The notes beneath the pieces were generated by a model. That model was not told the origin of the DNA. It ran no database searches and worked only from the letters and a program-made list of their open reading frames with translations. This document shows positions 26,990 through 36,900 of a DNA stretch of 64,000 bases, one piece after another. Source of the stretch: Kaistella sp. SH40-3 (GTDB taxonomy: Bacteria > Bacteroidota > Bacteroidia > Flavobacteriales > Weeksellaceae); assembly GCF_030686865.1 (NCBI RefSeq), contig NZ_JAQYUS010000006.1, positions 62,001-126,000 on the forward strand, written 5' to 3'. A program made the translations under genes and the position numbers. How positions within the stretch are numbered: position 1 is the first letter of the stretch; every line of letters begins with the position of its first letter.

Positions 26990-28567
26990 TTAGTTGTATT
27001 TCGACGCTAATTCGATAGCGGCTTGTTTTAGAATATCTGTAATTCCTTTGTCAATTTTTCCAGATTTAATGGCTGCCATTGTTTCAGGATGTTTTGATCT
27101 TAAGAACGCTACATATTCTATTTGGAATTCTTTCACTTTATTAATAGGAATGTTTCTTAACAAGTTTTCTGTTCCTACATAAATCATCGCAACTTGGCTA
27201 TCCACAGGAAGTGGAGAGTTTACAGGTTGTTTCAAGATTTCCACGTTTCTTTCTCCTTTAGAAATAACTGCTTGAGTTGAAGCATCTAAATCAGAACCAA
27301 ATTTAGCAAACGCTTCAAGTTCTTTATATTGTGCTTGATCTAATTTTAAAGTTCCAGAAACTTTCTTCATTGATTTAATCTGAGCATTACCTCCCACACG
27401 AGATACAGAAATACCTACGTTAATTGCCGGACGAACTCCTGAGTTAAATAAATCTGTTTCCAAGAAAATCTGACCGTCAGTAATCGAAATTACGTTCGTC
27501 GGGATATAAGCAGAAACGTCACCCGCTTGAGTTTCGATAATTGGAAGTGCAGTTAAGGAACCACCACCTTTTATCAAAGGTCTCAATGAATCCGGTAAAT
27601 CGTTCATCTGCGCAGCAATTGTATCATCTTTGATCACTTTCGCTGCTCTCTCCAATAATCTGGAGTGAAGGTAGAAAACGTCTCCTGGATAAGCTTCACG
27701 GCCCGGTGGTCTTCTTAACAATAGAGAAAGTTCACGGTAAGCAACTGCTTGTTTTGATAAATCATCATACACGATTAATGCTGGTCTACCGGTATCACGG
27801 AAAAATTCTCCGATTGCTGCTCCAGCCATTGGTGCATATACCTGCATTGGCGCTGGATCAGCAGCGTTTGCCGCTACAATTACTGTATATGCTAAAGCTC
27901 CTTTATCTTCTAATGTTTTTACGATCTGTGCAACCGTTGAACCTTTTTGTCCAATCGCTACATAGATACAGAATACAGGCTCACCTGCATCATAAAATTC
28001 TCTTTGATTAATGATTGTATCAATTGCAACCACAGTTTTACCTGTTTGACGGTCACCAATGATCAACTCTCTTTGTCCTCTACCAACTGGAATCATTGAA
28101 TCAATCGCAACAATACCTGTTTGTAATGGCTCAGTTACCGGCTGTCTGAAAATTACTCCTGGCGCTTTTCTTTCCAAAGGCATTTCGTAAGTTTCACCTG
28201 TAATTGGTCCTTTACCATCAATAGGGTTTCCTAAAGTATCAACTACTCTACCCAACATTCCTTCCCCAACTTTAATTGATGAAATTCTTTGAGTTCTGTT
28301 CACCGTATCACCTTCTTTGACCAATTTAGATTCACCCAAAAGAGCTACCCCTACATTGTCTTCCGCAAGGTTAAGAACGATTCCTTCAACACCGCTTTGG
28401 AATTTTACCAATTCACCGTACTGAACATTTTCCAAACCGTATACTAAAGCAATACCATCACCGATGGTTAATACCGTTCCTACTTCTTCTACATTCGACT
28501 GCGTCTCGAAGTTGGCTAGTTGTTGTTTAAGAATTGCAGATACTTCTGCTGGATTTATTTCTGCCAT
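26990..28567 (-). CDS. atpA: ATP synthase F1 alpha subunit
   Basis: The 525-residue protein has the Walker A motif [13 protein letters not shown], the [21 protein letters not shown] region and the arginine finger region [12 protein letters not shown]. It forms the non-catalytic nucleotide sites of F1. It lies 18 bases after atpH. Length is slightly above E. coli AtpA (513), as usual here. Confidence 0.98.
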   Translation of the reverse strand: MAEINPAEVSAILKQQLANFETQSNVEEVGTVLTIGDGIALVYGLENVQYGELVKFQSGVEGIVLNLAEDNVGVALLGESKLVKEGDTVNRTQRISSIKVGEGMLGRVVDTLGNPIDGKGPITGETYEMPLERKAPGVIFRQPVTEPLQTGIVAIDSMIPVGRGQRELIIGDRQTGKTVVAIDTIINQREFYDAGEPVFCIYVAIGQKGSTVAQIVKTLEDKGALAYTVIVAANAADPAPMQVYAPMAGAAIGEFFRDTGRPALIVYDDLSKQAVAYRELSLLLRRPPGREAYPGDVFYLHSRLLERAAKVIKDDTIAAQMNDLPDSLRPLIKGGGSLTALPIIETQAGDVSAYIPTNVISITDGQIFLETDLFNSGVRPAINVGISVSRVGGNAQIKSMKKVSGTLKLDQAQYKELEAFAKFGSDLDASTQAVISKGERNVEILKQPVNSPLPVDSQVAMIYVGTENLLRNIPINKVKEFQIEYVAFLRSKHPETMAAIKSGKIDKGITDILKQAAIELASKYN

Positions 28568-28585
28568 TTTATGGTTGTTTTTGTC

Positions 28586-29125
28586 TTAATTTAATTGAAA
28601 TTCTTTGTTCAATCGGCTTAATTTAGATTTTACCGATGCGTCTATTTGTTGATCTCCTACACGTAAAATATATCCGCCCAAAATATCTGGATTGATAATA
28701 GAAGTAACATCAAACTGGTTATCATGATTAACAAGTGTCGTAGACTTCAAAATATTTTTAATATTCTCTTCTGAAAGTGGTGTTGCAGAAGTCAAAGTAA
28801 TTCTCTGCACTCCGTTCATGTCCTCCACTTTATTAACGAATTCTTGACCGATATTGCTCAATTGTCCTTCTCTACCATGTCTGATCACTAATTGAATTAG
28901 ATTTCTAGTCACAGGAGAAAAACTTTTGAAAATCTCATCAGCAACGCTCATTTTTTTCTTCAACTCAATGATTGGAGAATTAAAAAAACTTTGCAAGTCT
29001 TTTGATTTATCTATGGTGTTCACCAAGTCCTTCATTTCACCAAAAACAGAAGTTGTATTTCCTGTCTCCTGGGTAAAATTAAGTAAACCTTGTGCATATC
29101 TTTTTGCAACTTTACTTGTACGCAT
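28586..29125 (-). CDS. atpH: ATP synthase F1 delta subunit
   Basis: The 179-residue protein has the OSCP/delta pattern: KVAKRYAQGLLNFT at the start and NPDILGGYILRVGDQQIDASVKSKLSRL at the end. It links the top of F1 to the b-subunit stalk. It is 1 base from atpF, so translation is probably coupled. Confidence 0.95.
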   Translation of the reverse strand: MRTSKVAKRYAQGLLNFTQETGNTTSVFGEMKDLVNTIDKSKDLQSFFNSPIIELKKKMSVADEIFKSFSPVTRNLIQLVIRHGREGQLSNIGQEFVNKVEDMNGVQRITLTSATPLSEENIKNILKSTTLVNHDNQFDVTSIINPDILGGYILRVGDQQIDASVKSKLSRLNKEFQLN

Positions 29126-29126
29126 A

Positions 29127-29615
29127 CTAGTTTAAGTTAGAAGAATTAAGAATATTAGCAACCAAAGCATCTTGTGCATCGTTGTTGTCTAATTTTTGTT
29201 TCAAAATAGATTCTGCAATGTTTACAGACAAAGCACCGATTTGGCTTTTGATATCCGCAACCGCCGCAGATCTTTCTGCCTGGATGGTTTGTCTCGCCGC
29301 TGCAATCATTTTATCACCTTCAGCCTGAGCAAGTCCTTTTGCTTCTCCTACAATTCTGTCTTTAATATCTCTGGCTTCTTTCAAAATCTGATCACGTTGG
29401 ATTTTTGCCTCACGGATGATGATTTCATTTTCAGCTTTCAAGTTTTCAACTTCTTGTTTCGCCAATTTAGCCTGGTTCAAAGAATCTACAATGGTAACTT
29501 CTCTTTCATTAATTGCAGCCATAATTGGCTTCCAAGCGAATTTTGCCAATAAAAACAAAAGGATTAAAAAGGTTAAAGTCATCCAAAACAATAAGCCAAT
29601 TCCCGGTTCTATCAT
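29127..29615 (-). CDS. atpF: ATP synthase F0 b subunit
   Basis: The 162-residue protein has one N-terminal membrane helix (GLLFWMTLTFLILLFLLAKFAW) and then a long charged helix rich in A/E/K/Q, the dimeric stator stalk. It sits between atpE and atpH as expected. Confidence 0.95.
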   Translation of the reverse strand: MIEPGIGLLFWMTLTFLILLFLLAKFAWKPIMAAINEREVTIVDSLNQAKLAKQEVENLKAENEIIIREAKIQRDQILKEARDIKDRIVGEAKGLAQAEGDKMIAAARQTIQAERSAAVADIKSQIGALSVNIAESILKQKLDNNDAQDALVANILNSSNLN

Positions 29616-29708
29616 AATTGTAATTTTTTGTAATTTTTTTTCTATATGGAATTTAAAAAATTCTTAGCAGAGCCAACCGCGCTGCTAAGAATTGATTTCT
29701 GAGGTTTC

Positions 29709-29930
29709 TTATTTAACGAACGCTCCAAAGATGATCGCGATCAAACCAGCACCCTCGATAAGACCAGCAGCAATAAGCATTGCTCCTTGAATTTTACCTG
29801 CTTGCTCTGGTTGTCTTGCAATAGCATCCATTGCATGTCCACCGATTTTACCAATACCTAGACCAACGCCTAATACTGCTAATCCGATTCCAACGTAAAT
29901 AAGTCCTGTTCCTTGTGAAATGATTTCCAT
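29709..29930 (-). CDS. atpE: ATP synthase F0 c subunit
   Basis: The 73-residue hairpin of two membrane helices has the polar loop ARQPE (residues 38-42) and the ion-binding E59 in GLIEGAGLIA. The residues around E59 are small and apolar, which favours protons over sodium. It forms the rotor ring. Confidence 0.97.
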   Translation of the reverse strand: MEIISQGTGLIYVGIGLAVLGVGLGIGKIGGHAMDAIARQPEQAGKIQGAMLIAAGLIEGAGLIAIIFGAFVK

Positions 29931-29968
29931 AATAAAAAAATATATAGGTTAAAAATATTCTAAGTTAA

Positions 29969-31084
29969 TTAATGTGCTCCTTCGTGTTCGTGTTCCGCTA
30001 CTGCGATTCCAATAAACAAAGCAGAAAGCACAGTAAAAATATATGCCTGTAAAGCTGCTACTAACAATTCCAATACTCCGATAAATAATCCAAGTGGAAC
30101 TGAAGCAAAACCTAAAAGCGGTGTTTTAAAGATAAAGATCAATGACATAATCGCCAATACCATAATGTGTCCTGCAGTAATGTTTGCAAAGAGACGCATC
30201 ATTAAGGCAAAAGGCTTTGTGAAAATTCCAATAATTTCAATCGGAACCATGATCGGGTATAATAATAAAGGTACTGGTGGCATGAAGATGTGTTTCCAAT
30301 AATCCTTGTTTGCACTGAAGATGGTAATCAATAAAGTAATAATTGCTAAAACCGCTGTTGTTGCAATATTCCCAGTCAAGTTATAACCGAACGGCGCGAA
30401 CGGAATCAAACCAAACATATTATTAAACCAAATAAAGAAAAACACAGTCAATAGATAAGGCATGTATTTTTTATACTTTTTCGCTCCAATATTTGGAATC
30501 GCTACCTCATCTCTAATGAAGAGAATAACCGGCTCCATAAATCTACCAAATCCACTAGGAACTAATGATTTTGCATAACCTCTCGCCATTCCAATAAAAA
30601 CAAGAAGCATAAAGAAGATCGAAATAAAAATCGCTGCTACGTTTTTGGTTATTGAAAAATCATAAAAAGAATTTTCTGGTGTATGTTTCCCGCTCATTAC
30701 CGAGAATAACTTCGCTTGTTCTAAACCTTGGGTTGATTTTACAATCCCATTTTCTAACGTATAACCGTCGTGTTCATGACCGTGAGCAATTGCACTCGAC
30801 ATAAACATATGAAGTCCGTTTTTATCTTTAATAATAACTGGTAATGGGATAGAAACATGATGTTCCTCAGGAGTTCCCTCGTTTAAAGTTAAGATATGCC
30901 ACTCATTCGCATCGCTAATGTGGCTCATAATCATCTCCTTCGCGTTGAATTTTTGATTATCATCTACAATTTTTTGTTCTAAAGTTTCCGTAGATGTAGC
31001 TTCAACTTCTTGTTGTGCATAAGTGAAAACACTTGATAGCGTAAGAAATAAAACGAAAAATAAAGAAGAAATTCTCTTGTTCAT
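29969..31084 (-). CDS. atpB: ATP synthase F0 a subunit with N-terminal extension
   Basis: The 371-residue protein is about 100 residues longer than E. coli AtpB. Residues 1-23 look like a cleavable signal peptide (FTYAQ). A periplasmic His/Glu-rich stretch follows (about 24-135). The membrane domain carries the essential Arg in MMRLFANITAGHIM and ends at VAEHEHEGAH. It supplies the proton half-channels. Extended AtpB proteins are typical of Bacteroidota. Confidence 0.95.
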   Translation of the reverse strand: MNKRISSLFFVLFLTLSSVFTYAQQEVEATSTETLEQKIVDDNQKFNAKEMIMSHISDANEWHILTLNEGTPEEHHVSIPLPVIIKDKNGLHMFMSSAIAHGHEHDGYTLENGIVKSTQGLEQAKLFSVMSGKHTPENSFYDFSITKNVAAIFISIFFMLLVFIGMARGYAKSLVPSGFGRFMEPVILFIRDEVAIPNIGAKKYKKYMPYLLTVFFFIWFNNMFGLIPFAPFGYNLTGNIATTAVLAIITLLITIFSANKDYWKHIFMPPVPLLLYPIMVPIEIIGIFTKPFALMMRLFANITAGHIMVLAIMSLIFIFKTPLLGFASVPLGLFIGVLELLVAALQAYIFTVLSALFIGIAVAEHEHEGAH

Positions 31085-31164
31085 AGGTCAAATTTATCGG
31101 TTTGCAAATATATTGAAATTATTAAAACTTACCAATACAAAAAATTGATTTTTATCAGTTATTT

Positions 31165-31434
31165 TCAGGAACGGTTCAATAATCGGATTACTTTGAAATA
31201 TAAGGCGAAAGAAGTCACCAAAAAGATTCCGATTAAGAATAAGAAATTGGTTTGATTCGTCTCTAACTTAATCAACCAATATCCCACCCAAATAATATCT
31301 TTAAAAATATTGATGACAAGAAATAACATGGCAGGATTTTCTGTTTTCATTAAATATTTTTTAAAAATGTAAAAGAGAATTACATTTAAAAATGTCGCAC
31401 AAACCAATAATAAAATTATATTTATAATATCCAT
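31165..31434 (-). CDS. Small membrane protein at the head of the atp operon
   Basis: The 89-residue protein has three hydrophobic helices and ends in a basic tail (FKVIRLLNRS). It lies 80 bases upstream of atpB, where an AtpI/AtpZ-like accessory gene is usually found, and may help assemble the c-ring. I see no sequence motif that proves this. The ATG is only about 5 bases after a -7 box (31446-31439), so either the mRNA is leaderless or initiation is at a later Met. Confidence 0.55.
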   Translation of the reverse strand: MDIINIILLLVCATFLNVILFYIFKKYLMKTENPAMLFLVINIFKDIIWVGYWLIKLETNQTNFLFLIGIFLVTSFALYFKVIRLLNRS

Positions 31435-31438
31435 GGCG

Positions 31439-31446
31439 CAAAAATA
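31439..31446 (-). promoter_or_regulatory. Candidate -7 box upstream of the atp operon
   Basis: TATTTTTG on the minus strand fits TAnnTTTG. The -33 region is weak. Confidence 0.35.
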
Positions 31447-31695
31447 AGCAAGTTTATTATAATTGAACGAAATTCCTTATTTTCTAATTCTACACAATTC
31501 CCAAAAAGAAAAAGGTTTTTAGAAGCAATCAGCAATCAGCAACTTCACACATATTCTTATTTTCTTCTCTTTTAATGAAAGAAAATACTAAACCTCTTAT
31601 ATTTTATACAAAAACACATTAATTATTGATAATATTGTAATATTCACTATTTTAGTTATTTAAATTCTCATTTATCATAAACTAAAATACTGAAT

Positions 31696-32589
31696 ATGCT
31701 AAAGCGAACCATTTTATTAGAGAACAAAACTTCGGTAAGTACGAAAAATCTACAAATCGTCATCCAAACAGAAATGCGGGAAAGCACGATCCCGGCTGAA
31801 GATATTGGTTACTTGGTCATCGATCATCCACAAGTTTTTGTGAGTATTCCTGCAATGAATTTATTGATTGAAAATAATGCAGCAATTGTTGTTTGTGGAA
31901 ACAATCATTTACCGAACGGAATGTTCCTAAACCTCAACAGCCATCACATACAGCAGGAGGTTTTTCGAAACCAGATGGAAGCAAGTTTGCCATTGAAAAA
32001 GCAACTATGGCAACAAACCGCTATGGAAAAAATTAGAAATCAGGGACTATTATTAGAACGAATAACTGGCGAAAAGAATAGTTTTGATTTTATAATGTCC
32101 AAGGTTTTGAGTGGTGACACTTCTAATATGGAAGGAGTTGCTGCCAATATGTACTGGAAAACATTCTTTGAACATTGCGATATTAAAGTTAAAAGAGAAC
32201 GATTTGGAAATTTTCCTAATAATTTCTTGAATTACGGTTATGCAATTTTGCGAGCAGCAACAGCAAGATCTCTATCCGGAAGCGGACTTTTGAATACTTT
32301 AGGAATTCATCACAGAAATAAATACAATGCTTATGCTTTGGCAGATGATATGATGGAACCTTACCGACCGCTGGTTGATGAAAAAGTTTTTGAATTAATT
32401 GCAAAGAGTGATGAGCAAGAACTTACGACCTCAACGAAGGCTGAGTTTCTAAAAATCCTGACGCAAACCGTGTACTTCAACGAAGAGAAAAGTCCATTGA
32501 TGATTGGTCTGCAAAGAAGCGCAAGTTCTTTGCAGCAATGTTTTACTGGAGAAAAGAAGAAAATTAATTATCCAAAATTATGGATCTAA
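31696..32589 (+). CDS. cas1: CRISPR-associated endonuclease Cas1 (type II)
   Basis: The 297-residue protein starts MLKRTILLENKTSVSTKN, a type II Cas1 opening. The active-site region has E146 in NMEGVAANMYW, the H205-H206 pair in LGIHHRNKYNAYALADDMMEPYRP, and the acidic D217-E221 patch. With Cas2 it integrates new spacers at the leader end of the array. It overlaps cas2 by 10 bases. Orientation is opposite to cas9 and convergent with crRNA transcription. Confidence 0.95.
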   Translation: MLKRTILLENKTSVSTKNLQIVIQTEMRESTIPAEDIGYLVIDHPQVFVSIPAMNLLIENNAAIVVCGNNHLPNGMFLNLNSHHIQQEVFRNQMEASLPLKKQLWQQTAMEKIRNQGLLLERITGEKNSFDFIMSKVLSGDTSNMEGVAANMYWKTFFEHCDIKVKRERFGNFPNNFLNYGYAILRAATARSLSGSGLLNTLGIHHRNKYNAYALADDMMEPYRPLVDEKVFELIAKSDEQELTTSTKAEFLKILTQTVYFNEEKSPLMIGLQRSASSLQQCFTGEKKKINYPKLWI

Positions 32590-32909
32590 ATGGTTACCGA
32601 ATTATGTGGATTTTTGTTTTTTTTGACTTACCGACAGAAACTAAAAAAGACCGACATAATGCGTCGAAATTTAGAACCAATTTATTGAAAGACGGTTTTA
32701 ATATGATGCAATATTCTGTGTATATGCGGCATTGCGCCAGTAGCGAAAGTGCAGATGTACACGAAAAGCGGGTTCAACTATTATTACCACCTTTTGGTAA
32801 AGTGAGTGTTTTGCGAATTACGGATAAACAATTTGGAAATATTATGAATTTTTGGGGAAAAGCAGAAGTTCCTAAACCGCCAGGTCCAGTACAATTGGAA
32901 TTATTTTAG
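32580..32909 (+). CDS. cas2: CRISPR-associated protein Cas2
   Basis: The 109-residue ferredoxin-fold protein has the family motif WIFVFFDLPTETKKDR (D16) and YSVYMRHC. It bridges two Cas1 dimers in the spacer-integration complex. Its start lies inside the end of cas1, a clear sign of coupled translation. No csn2 or cas4 follows, which fits subtype II-C. Confidence 0.95.
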   Translation: MDLNGYRIMWIFVFFDLPTETKKDRHNASKFRTNLLKDGFNMMQYSVYMRHCASSESADVHEKRVQLLLPPFGKVSVLRITDKQFGNIMNFWGKAEVPKPPGPVQLELF

Positions 32910-32912
32910 AAT

Positions 32913-32965
32913 AAAAAAAATGCTTCAATCTTGCTTTATCAGTGCAAAAAAGAAGCATTTTTTTT
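32913..32965. terminator. Bidirectional terminator between cas2 and the array
   Basis: AAAATGCTTC (32917-32926) pairs with GAAGCATTTT (32952-32961), with A and T tracts outside. It can stop cas1-cas2 mRNA from running antisense into the array, and pre-crRNA from running into cas2. Confidence 0.75.
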
Positions 32966-33015
32966 AACGATATTTACTTTTAATTCTTTGATTACTAGAA
33001 GGTAGCGAGCCAACT

Positions 33016-33314
33016 AATATCGTCTTTTCTAATCTTTAATCAAACCACAACGATCATTCCTTTGGCGTAATCGTATGCATTAATATCGTCTTTTCTAATC
33101 TTTAATCAAACCACAACGACTTGCGAACCTATCAGCAAAGTATCTGAAATATCGTCTTTTCTAATCTTTAATCAAACCACAACCGGTGTTAAGCGTGAGT
33201 TTAATCTCTGCGAAATATCGTCTTTTCTAATCTTTAATCAAACCACAACTACTGCTTCCGGTAATGGGAAACCTTTGAAATATCGTCTTTTCTAATCTTT
33301 AATCAAACCACAAC
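33016..33314 (-). CRISPR. Type II-C CRISPR array: 5 repeats, 4 spacers
   Basis: Five identical 36-bp repeats start at 33016, 33082, 33148, 33214 and 33279. Spacers are 30, 30, 30 and 29 bp. On the guide strand (minus) the repeat begins GTTGTGGTTTGATTAAAG and ends GACGATATT. Orientation is set by the tracrRNA at 37.4 kb, whose anti-repeat (TTCTAATCTTTAATC, then TTATCACAAT) pairs with the minus-strand repeat and not with its complement. The expected duplex has a lower stem, a two-by-two U-U internal loop and a 15-bp upper stem. The leader is therefore on the high-coordinate side, next to parE. I noticed no spacer matching elsewhere in the window. Confidence 0.97.
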
Positions 33315-33388
33315 GGAAAATCCGTTGCAGAAAATCGGGACGATTTTCCGTTGTGGTTTGGTTGCTTATGACCTTGAAACAACGATGT
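33304..33388. repeat. Inverted copy of the leader-repeat junction
   Basis: CAAACCACAACGGAAAATC (33304-33322) is matched by its exact reverse complement at 33342-33360. The left arm is the last 11 bases of the fifth repeat plus the 8 adjoining bases. The right arm therefore recreates the junction in the opposite orientation. Beyond it, GAAACAACGAT (33376-33386) resembles the far part of the repeat (GAAAAGACGAT), so the right arm may belong to a worn inverted repeat of about 39 bp. Smaller competing hairpins exist at 33311-33327 and 33330-33348. There is no T tract on either strand, so it is not an ordinary terminator. Confidence 0.8.
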
Positions 33389-33401
33389 CAAGGAATGCGT
33401 A

Positions 33402-33674
33402 TTAATAATTCTGTCTACCAATGATCGTAATAATCTCTATTTCATCACGATCAATTTTATAAAAAATACTATCTACACCGCAGACGCAGAATCGATACAG
33501 AGGATTCTGCTTTGCAATAGGAAACATCAACGGGTTTGATGCAATTTTATCAAAACAATCATGCAACATATTAAAATATTTGTCGGCTTGCGTTTGTCCG
33601 AACTTAAACCGCCCATATTCGTAAATTCGCCACAAATCTTCTTTCGCCTCCTGGCTTAAAAAATAGTTATTCAT
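33402..33674 (-). CDS. parE: ParE/RelE-superfamily toxin
   Basis: The 90-residue protein has the ParE pattern: LSQEAKEDLWRIYEYG, then GQTQADKYFNMLHDCFDKIASNP, and a C-terminal beta strand run YKIDRDEIEIITIIGRQNY. ParE toxins poison DNA gyrase, while related RelE toxins cut mRNA. Sequence alone does not separate the two activities here, though the first helices favour ParE. It overlaps the antitoxin gene by 8 bases and reads toward the CRISPR array. Confidence 0.85.
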   Translation of the reverse strand: MNNYFLSQEAKEDLWRIYEYGRFKFGQTQADKYFNMLHDCFDKIASNPLMFPIAKQNPLYRFCVCGVDSIFYKIDRDEIEIITIIGRQNY

Positions 33675-33912
33675 TTGAAAATCTACCTTTAAATTCCGCT
33701 AATAACTCTTCTCTTGTTTGCTTTTTTGCGACGCCACTTTTTTCTCCACGCTCCAGTTTCATAAGCACATAATCATCATAAGCTTCTCGTTCTCTCGCTT
33801 GTTTTATCAAATAATTTACCGCTTCACTTTTACTGTTAAACTCTTCAGCATCAATCTGGTTTTTTAACCATTCATCATTTTGTTTTGCTAATGTAATACT
33901 TTGTCTTGCCAT
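33667..33912 (-). CDS. parD: ParD-like ribbon-helix-helix antitoxin
   Basis: The 81-residue protein begins with a ribbon-helix-helix DNA-binding domain (MARQSITLAKQNDEWLKNQI, NSKSEAVNYLIKQAR). A charged C-terminal tail follows that should wrap the toxin. Antitoxin-first order and an 8-base overlap are typical of parDE. An 18-bp palindrome lies 17 bases upstream and probably is its operator. The gene starts 50 bases after the cas9 stop on the same strand. Confidence 0.85.
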   Translation of the reverse strand: MARQSITLAKQNDEWLKNQIDAEEFNSKSEAVNYLIKQAREREAYDDYVLMKLERGEKSGVAKKQTREELLAEFKGRFSNE

Positions 33913-33928
33913 GATTAATATTTTAATG

Positions 33929-33946
33929 TGGTGTAAATTTACACCA
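33929..33946 (-). promoter_or_regulatory. Operator of the parDE module
   Basis: TGGTGTAAATTTACACCA is a perfect 18-bp palindrome between cas9 and parD. Its size, symmetry and position fit binding by an RHH antitoxin dimer pair for autorepression. Confidence 0.7.
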
Positions 33947-33962
33947 AAAAAAATACAAAATA

Positions 33963-36900
33963 CTATATTTTTTGAATTTTTCCTGAGACTGAAATTGTTA
34001 CTTTTATAACATTATTTGAAACAATCCCTTTGATTCCCATTCTTTTTTCTTCAATTTTATTGTTAACTGATGATGTTATTGCATATCTAAAGGAATAATC
34101 ATTTTGTGAAGTTTTCTGTACACGATACAAATGCTCTTTCAAATGATAATAATCTGGATTTTCCCAATTTATTTCATCATCATTTAATCCTAACAAAAAC
34201 ATATCATTGATTTGCAATGTTGTAATTATTTCTTTGCCATCAAATGGTAATTTATAAACTGGTTCTCCTGTTCTTTTTCTTTCTACAACTGTCCAAAACG
34301 TAATAACATCTTCTTTTAGATTTCCTTTTTCATCCTTATAAATTAAAACGTGGTGATTATTTCTAGGGTTTACCCATTGGTTAAGATTATCTTTCAATTT
34401 TTCTGCACCACTAAAATTTTCTCGCATTCTCACTTTTAAAATTGGAACTGGCTTTCCATTTTGGTTAGGCAAGAAAATTTGTGGTACTTTCATTCCGTTT
34501 TCATCTGCAATAAAAAATGTATTTGCAGGAATTTTATCTTTTACTAAGCCACCTAATTCTTGAATTCTTTTTAAAATTAATTTTCTAGTTGTTTCATCAA
34601 CCACTTTTTCTAATTGTTTTAATGTCGTTAAAGAGTCAATTGGTTTCCGTACATGAAACGCTTCTTCACCATTGAAATTTCTTTTTCCAAAAACAGTTTC
34701 TTTATGCAATTGCCCTCTCGCTGCTACACCAACATTTTTATATTTTTTACCATTTTTTTCTGTAATATGCGTTCTAGTTGTAATATCATTAGATAGTTTC
34801 TTATGAGAAACCAGAATATTTTCTACTGCAATATCGGCGTCACTCACAAAAGATTCCCAAGGCAATGGAAAAATTTTCATTTCATAACTTCTGTTATACC
34901 TGTTCCACTTTGATAATTCCTGAACATAAGATAATTTTGTACAAGCCATTACCAAAGCGTCTATGGCATGATGACGATGATCTTCTCTTGTTTTTACATT
35001 ATCATCATTCAACAAACTGTTTAAACCCCATTTATGACGAAGGTTAGATGTTGCTTGTCCAGGAGAAACAATCACTTTTGTGCAAATTTTTGACAAATAG
35101 TTTTTCGCCTCTTTACTGATATATCGCGTATCATTTAACTGGCGAGAAGAAAAATCATCATCAAATTTTTGTTTTACAAATTGTTTGAATTTATGGTAAG
35201 CATTCGGATATTCTTTGGTGTCATAAAATAATCTTAAGGCTCTTTCTTTTATTGATGCCCAATTTTGTTCGTCACTTCCATAAAATTCGAAAGGTGTTTT
35301 GTCTCCTTTTTTCCTATTTTCATCTGCAAAACAAAGCGTTTTATTTCCAAAACTATCGTTCAAAGAACGACTCCACGGATGAATGTGTTCTATTTGCACC
35401 TCACCAGAAAATAATTGTGAAACAGAAATTGGTTTCCCTGTATACGGACAGGTTTTTTTACATTCTTCCCAAAGTTTATAGAGTAAAATATTATCATGTG
35501 TAATTCGAGTACCCAATTCATTCAACCTATTTTTTACTCGATCATTTTCCCGCTCTAACCTTTGATTATCTTTTCTGATTTTATGACGTTGAGATTTTGA
35601 AATTTTTAAATCCCTAGCCATTTCTACTTTTATCTCGTCAATTTTACCATGTTCACTTATAAGTTCGTTCACTAATTTTCGCAATTCAAATAAAGCAGTG
35701 ATTACAACTGGATTTCTAATGGCTTGAATTTCTTTATCTGCCTCTTTTCCTAAAGGTAATTTTTCTAATAATTCTTGTACATCAATTGAGGCTGAATGAT
35801 GATACAACTTTCTCAATTGCTTTTCTGAAACAGTATAATCCTTTCGCAAAATATCTTTAACAATTTCAATAAAACCACCTTTGTTTTTGGAACGAACTAT
35901 TTCATTAATATTATCAAAGAAGAAATATCTTTTCTCCTCAGACAGATTTTGCCATTCATTGCCAAAAACATTTTTTATTCCTCCTAAAACTACAGCAACA
36001 TCATAAGTGTAACCCATTTTTAGAAACGGTAAAATATTCAAAATTGCTTTTCTACTTAAACTAGCATAGCCATCTTTTACATTAAATTTTGAAATACTTT
36101 CTGCTTGTTCTTCTGTGAAATTCCAATTCTTTAATGCGTATTCTTTCAAATTAGATTTGCTGTCAAAAAAATATAAAACGTGCCAAATATCTTCTTGCTC
36201 TTTTTCGGAAAAATCAAACCATTTTTTACCAAAATATTTTTTGTTTGATAAGTTTGAAATTGTATATGCACCAACTATTTGGTCATCATCTTTATAATTG
36301 AATTTAAACTCAGTACTTTCTTTTCCTATAGATTTTCTTAATTTTTTAAAATCTAATTTTTCCTTTTTAATTGGTAAACACATTAATTCATAAGCAAATT
36401 TCTCCTTCTCTTCTTGCGAAATTTTCTTCCCGTTATACTCCACCGTATTTACCCATTCCCAAACTCTACGTTTTTCATTGGGAATCGCACTGATTGGGCA
36501 TTTAGTTTTGGTAGGTTCAAAAGAACAATTTCCAACTAAATGTTTTTGCGAGCGAAGTGGTCTTTGATGAAATAAAATTCCATCTTCTTTGTAATTATCT
36601 AATTTTCGACCGCCAAACAGCGTTTTTAAATCATCATTAAATTGAGAATAATATTGCTTTTGGTTTTCCCAAATCAATTCAAATTCATCAACATACATTT
36701 TACGAGTTGTATATCTGTTTCTAATTCTTTCTAATCCATCTTGAAACGGCTCATTTTCTTTTGGATAAACCTCAGAAAGATAAGTACCCAAAGTTTTACC
36801 TTCAATATGTTCTTGGGTTTTTGTAATCCCTATTTTTCCTTCTTTTGCGTTTCCTTTAAAAATTATCCCATCATCAGTTCCGCCTTTTCTACTATTGCTT

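Noticed and set aside
32966-33000. Degenerate sixth CRISPR repeat before the first repeat
   Set aside because: Words such as CTTTTAATTCTTTGATTA resemble the repeat loosely, but spacing to the next repeat is wrong and gaps are needed.
33016-33314. Spacer targeting a gene in this window
   Set aside because: Reading by eye found no matching protospacer; an alignment search would be needed to exclude one.
33304-33360. Intrinsic terminator at the array end
   Set aside because: The stem is strong but no T tract follows on either strand.
33315-33401. RNA antitoxin guide of the CreTA type controlling parE
   Set aside because: A protein antitoxin with its own operator is present, and no spacer-like match to the parDE promoter was seen.
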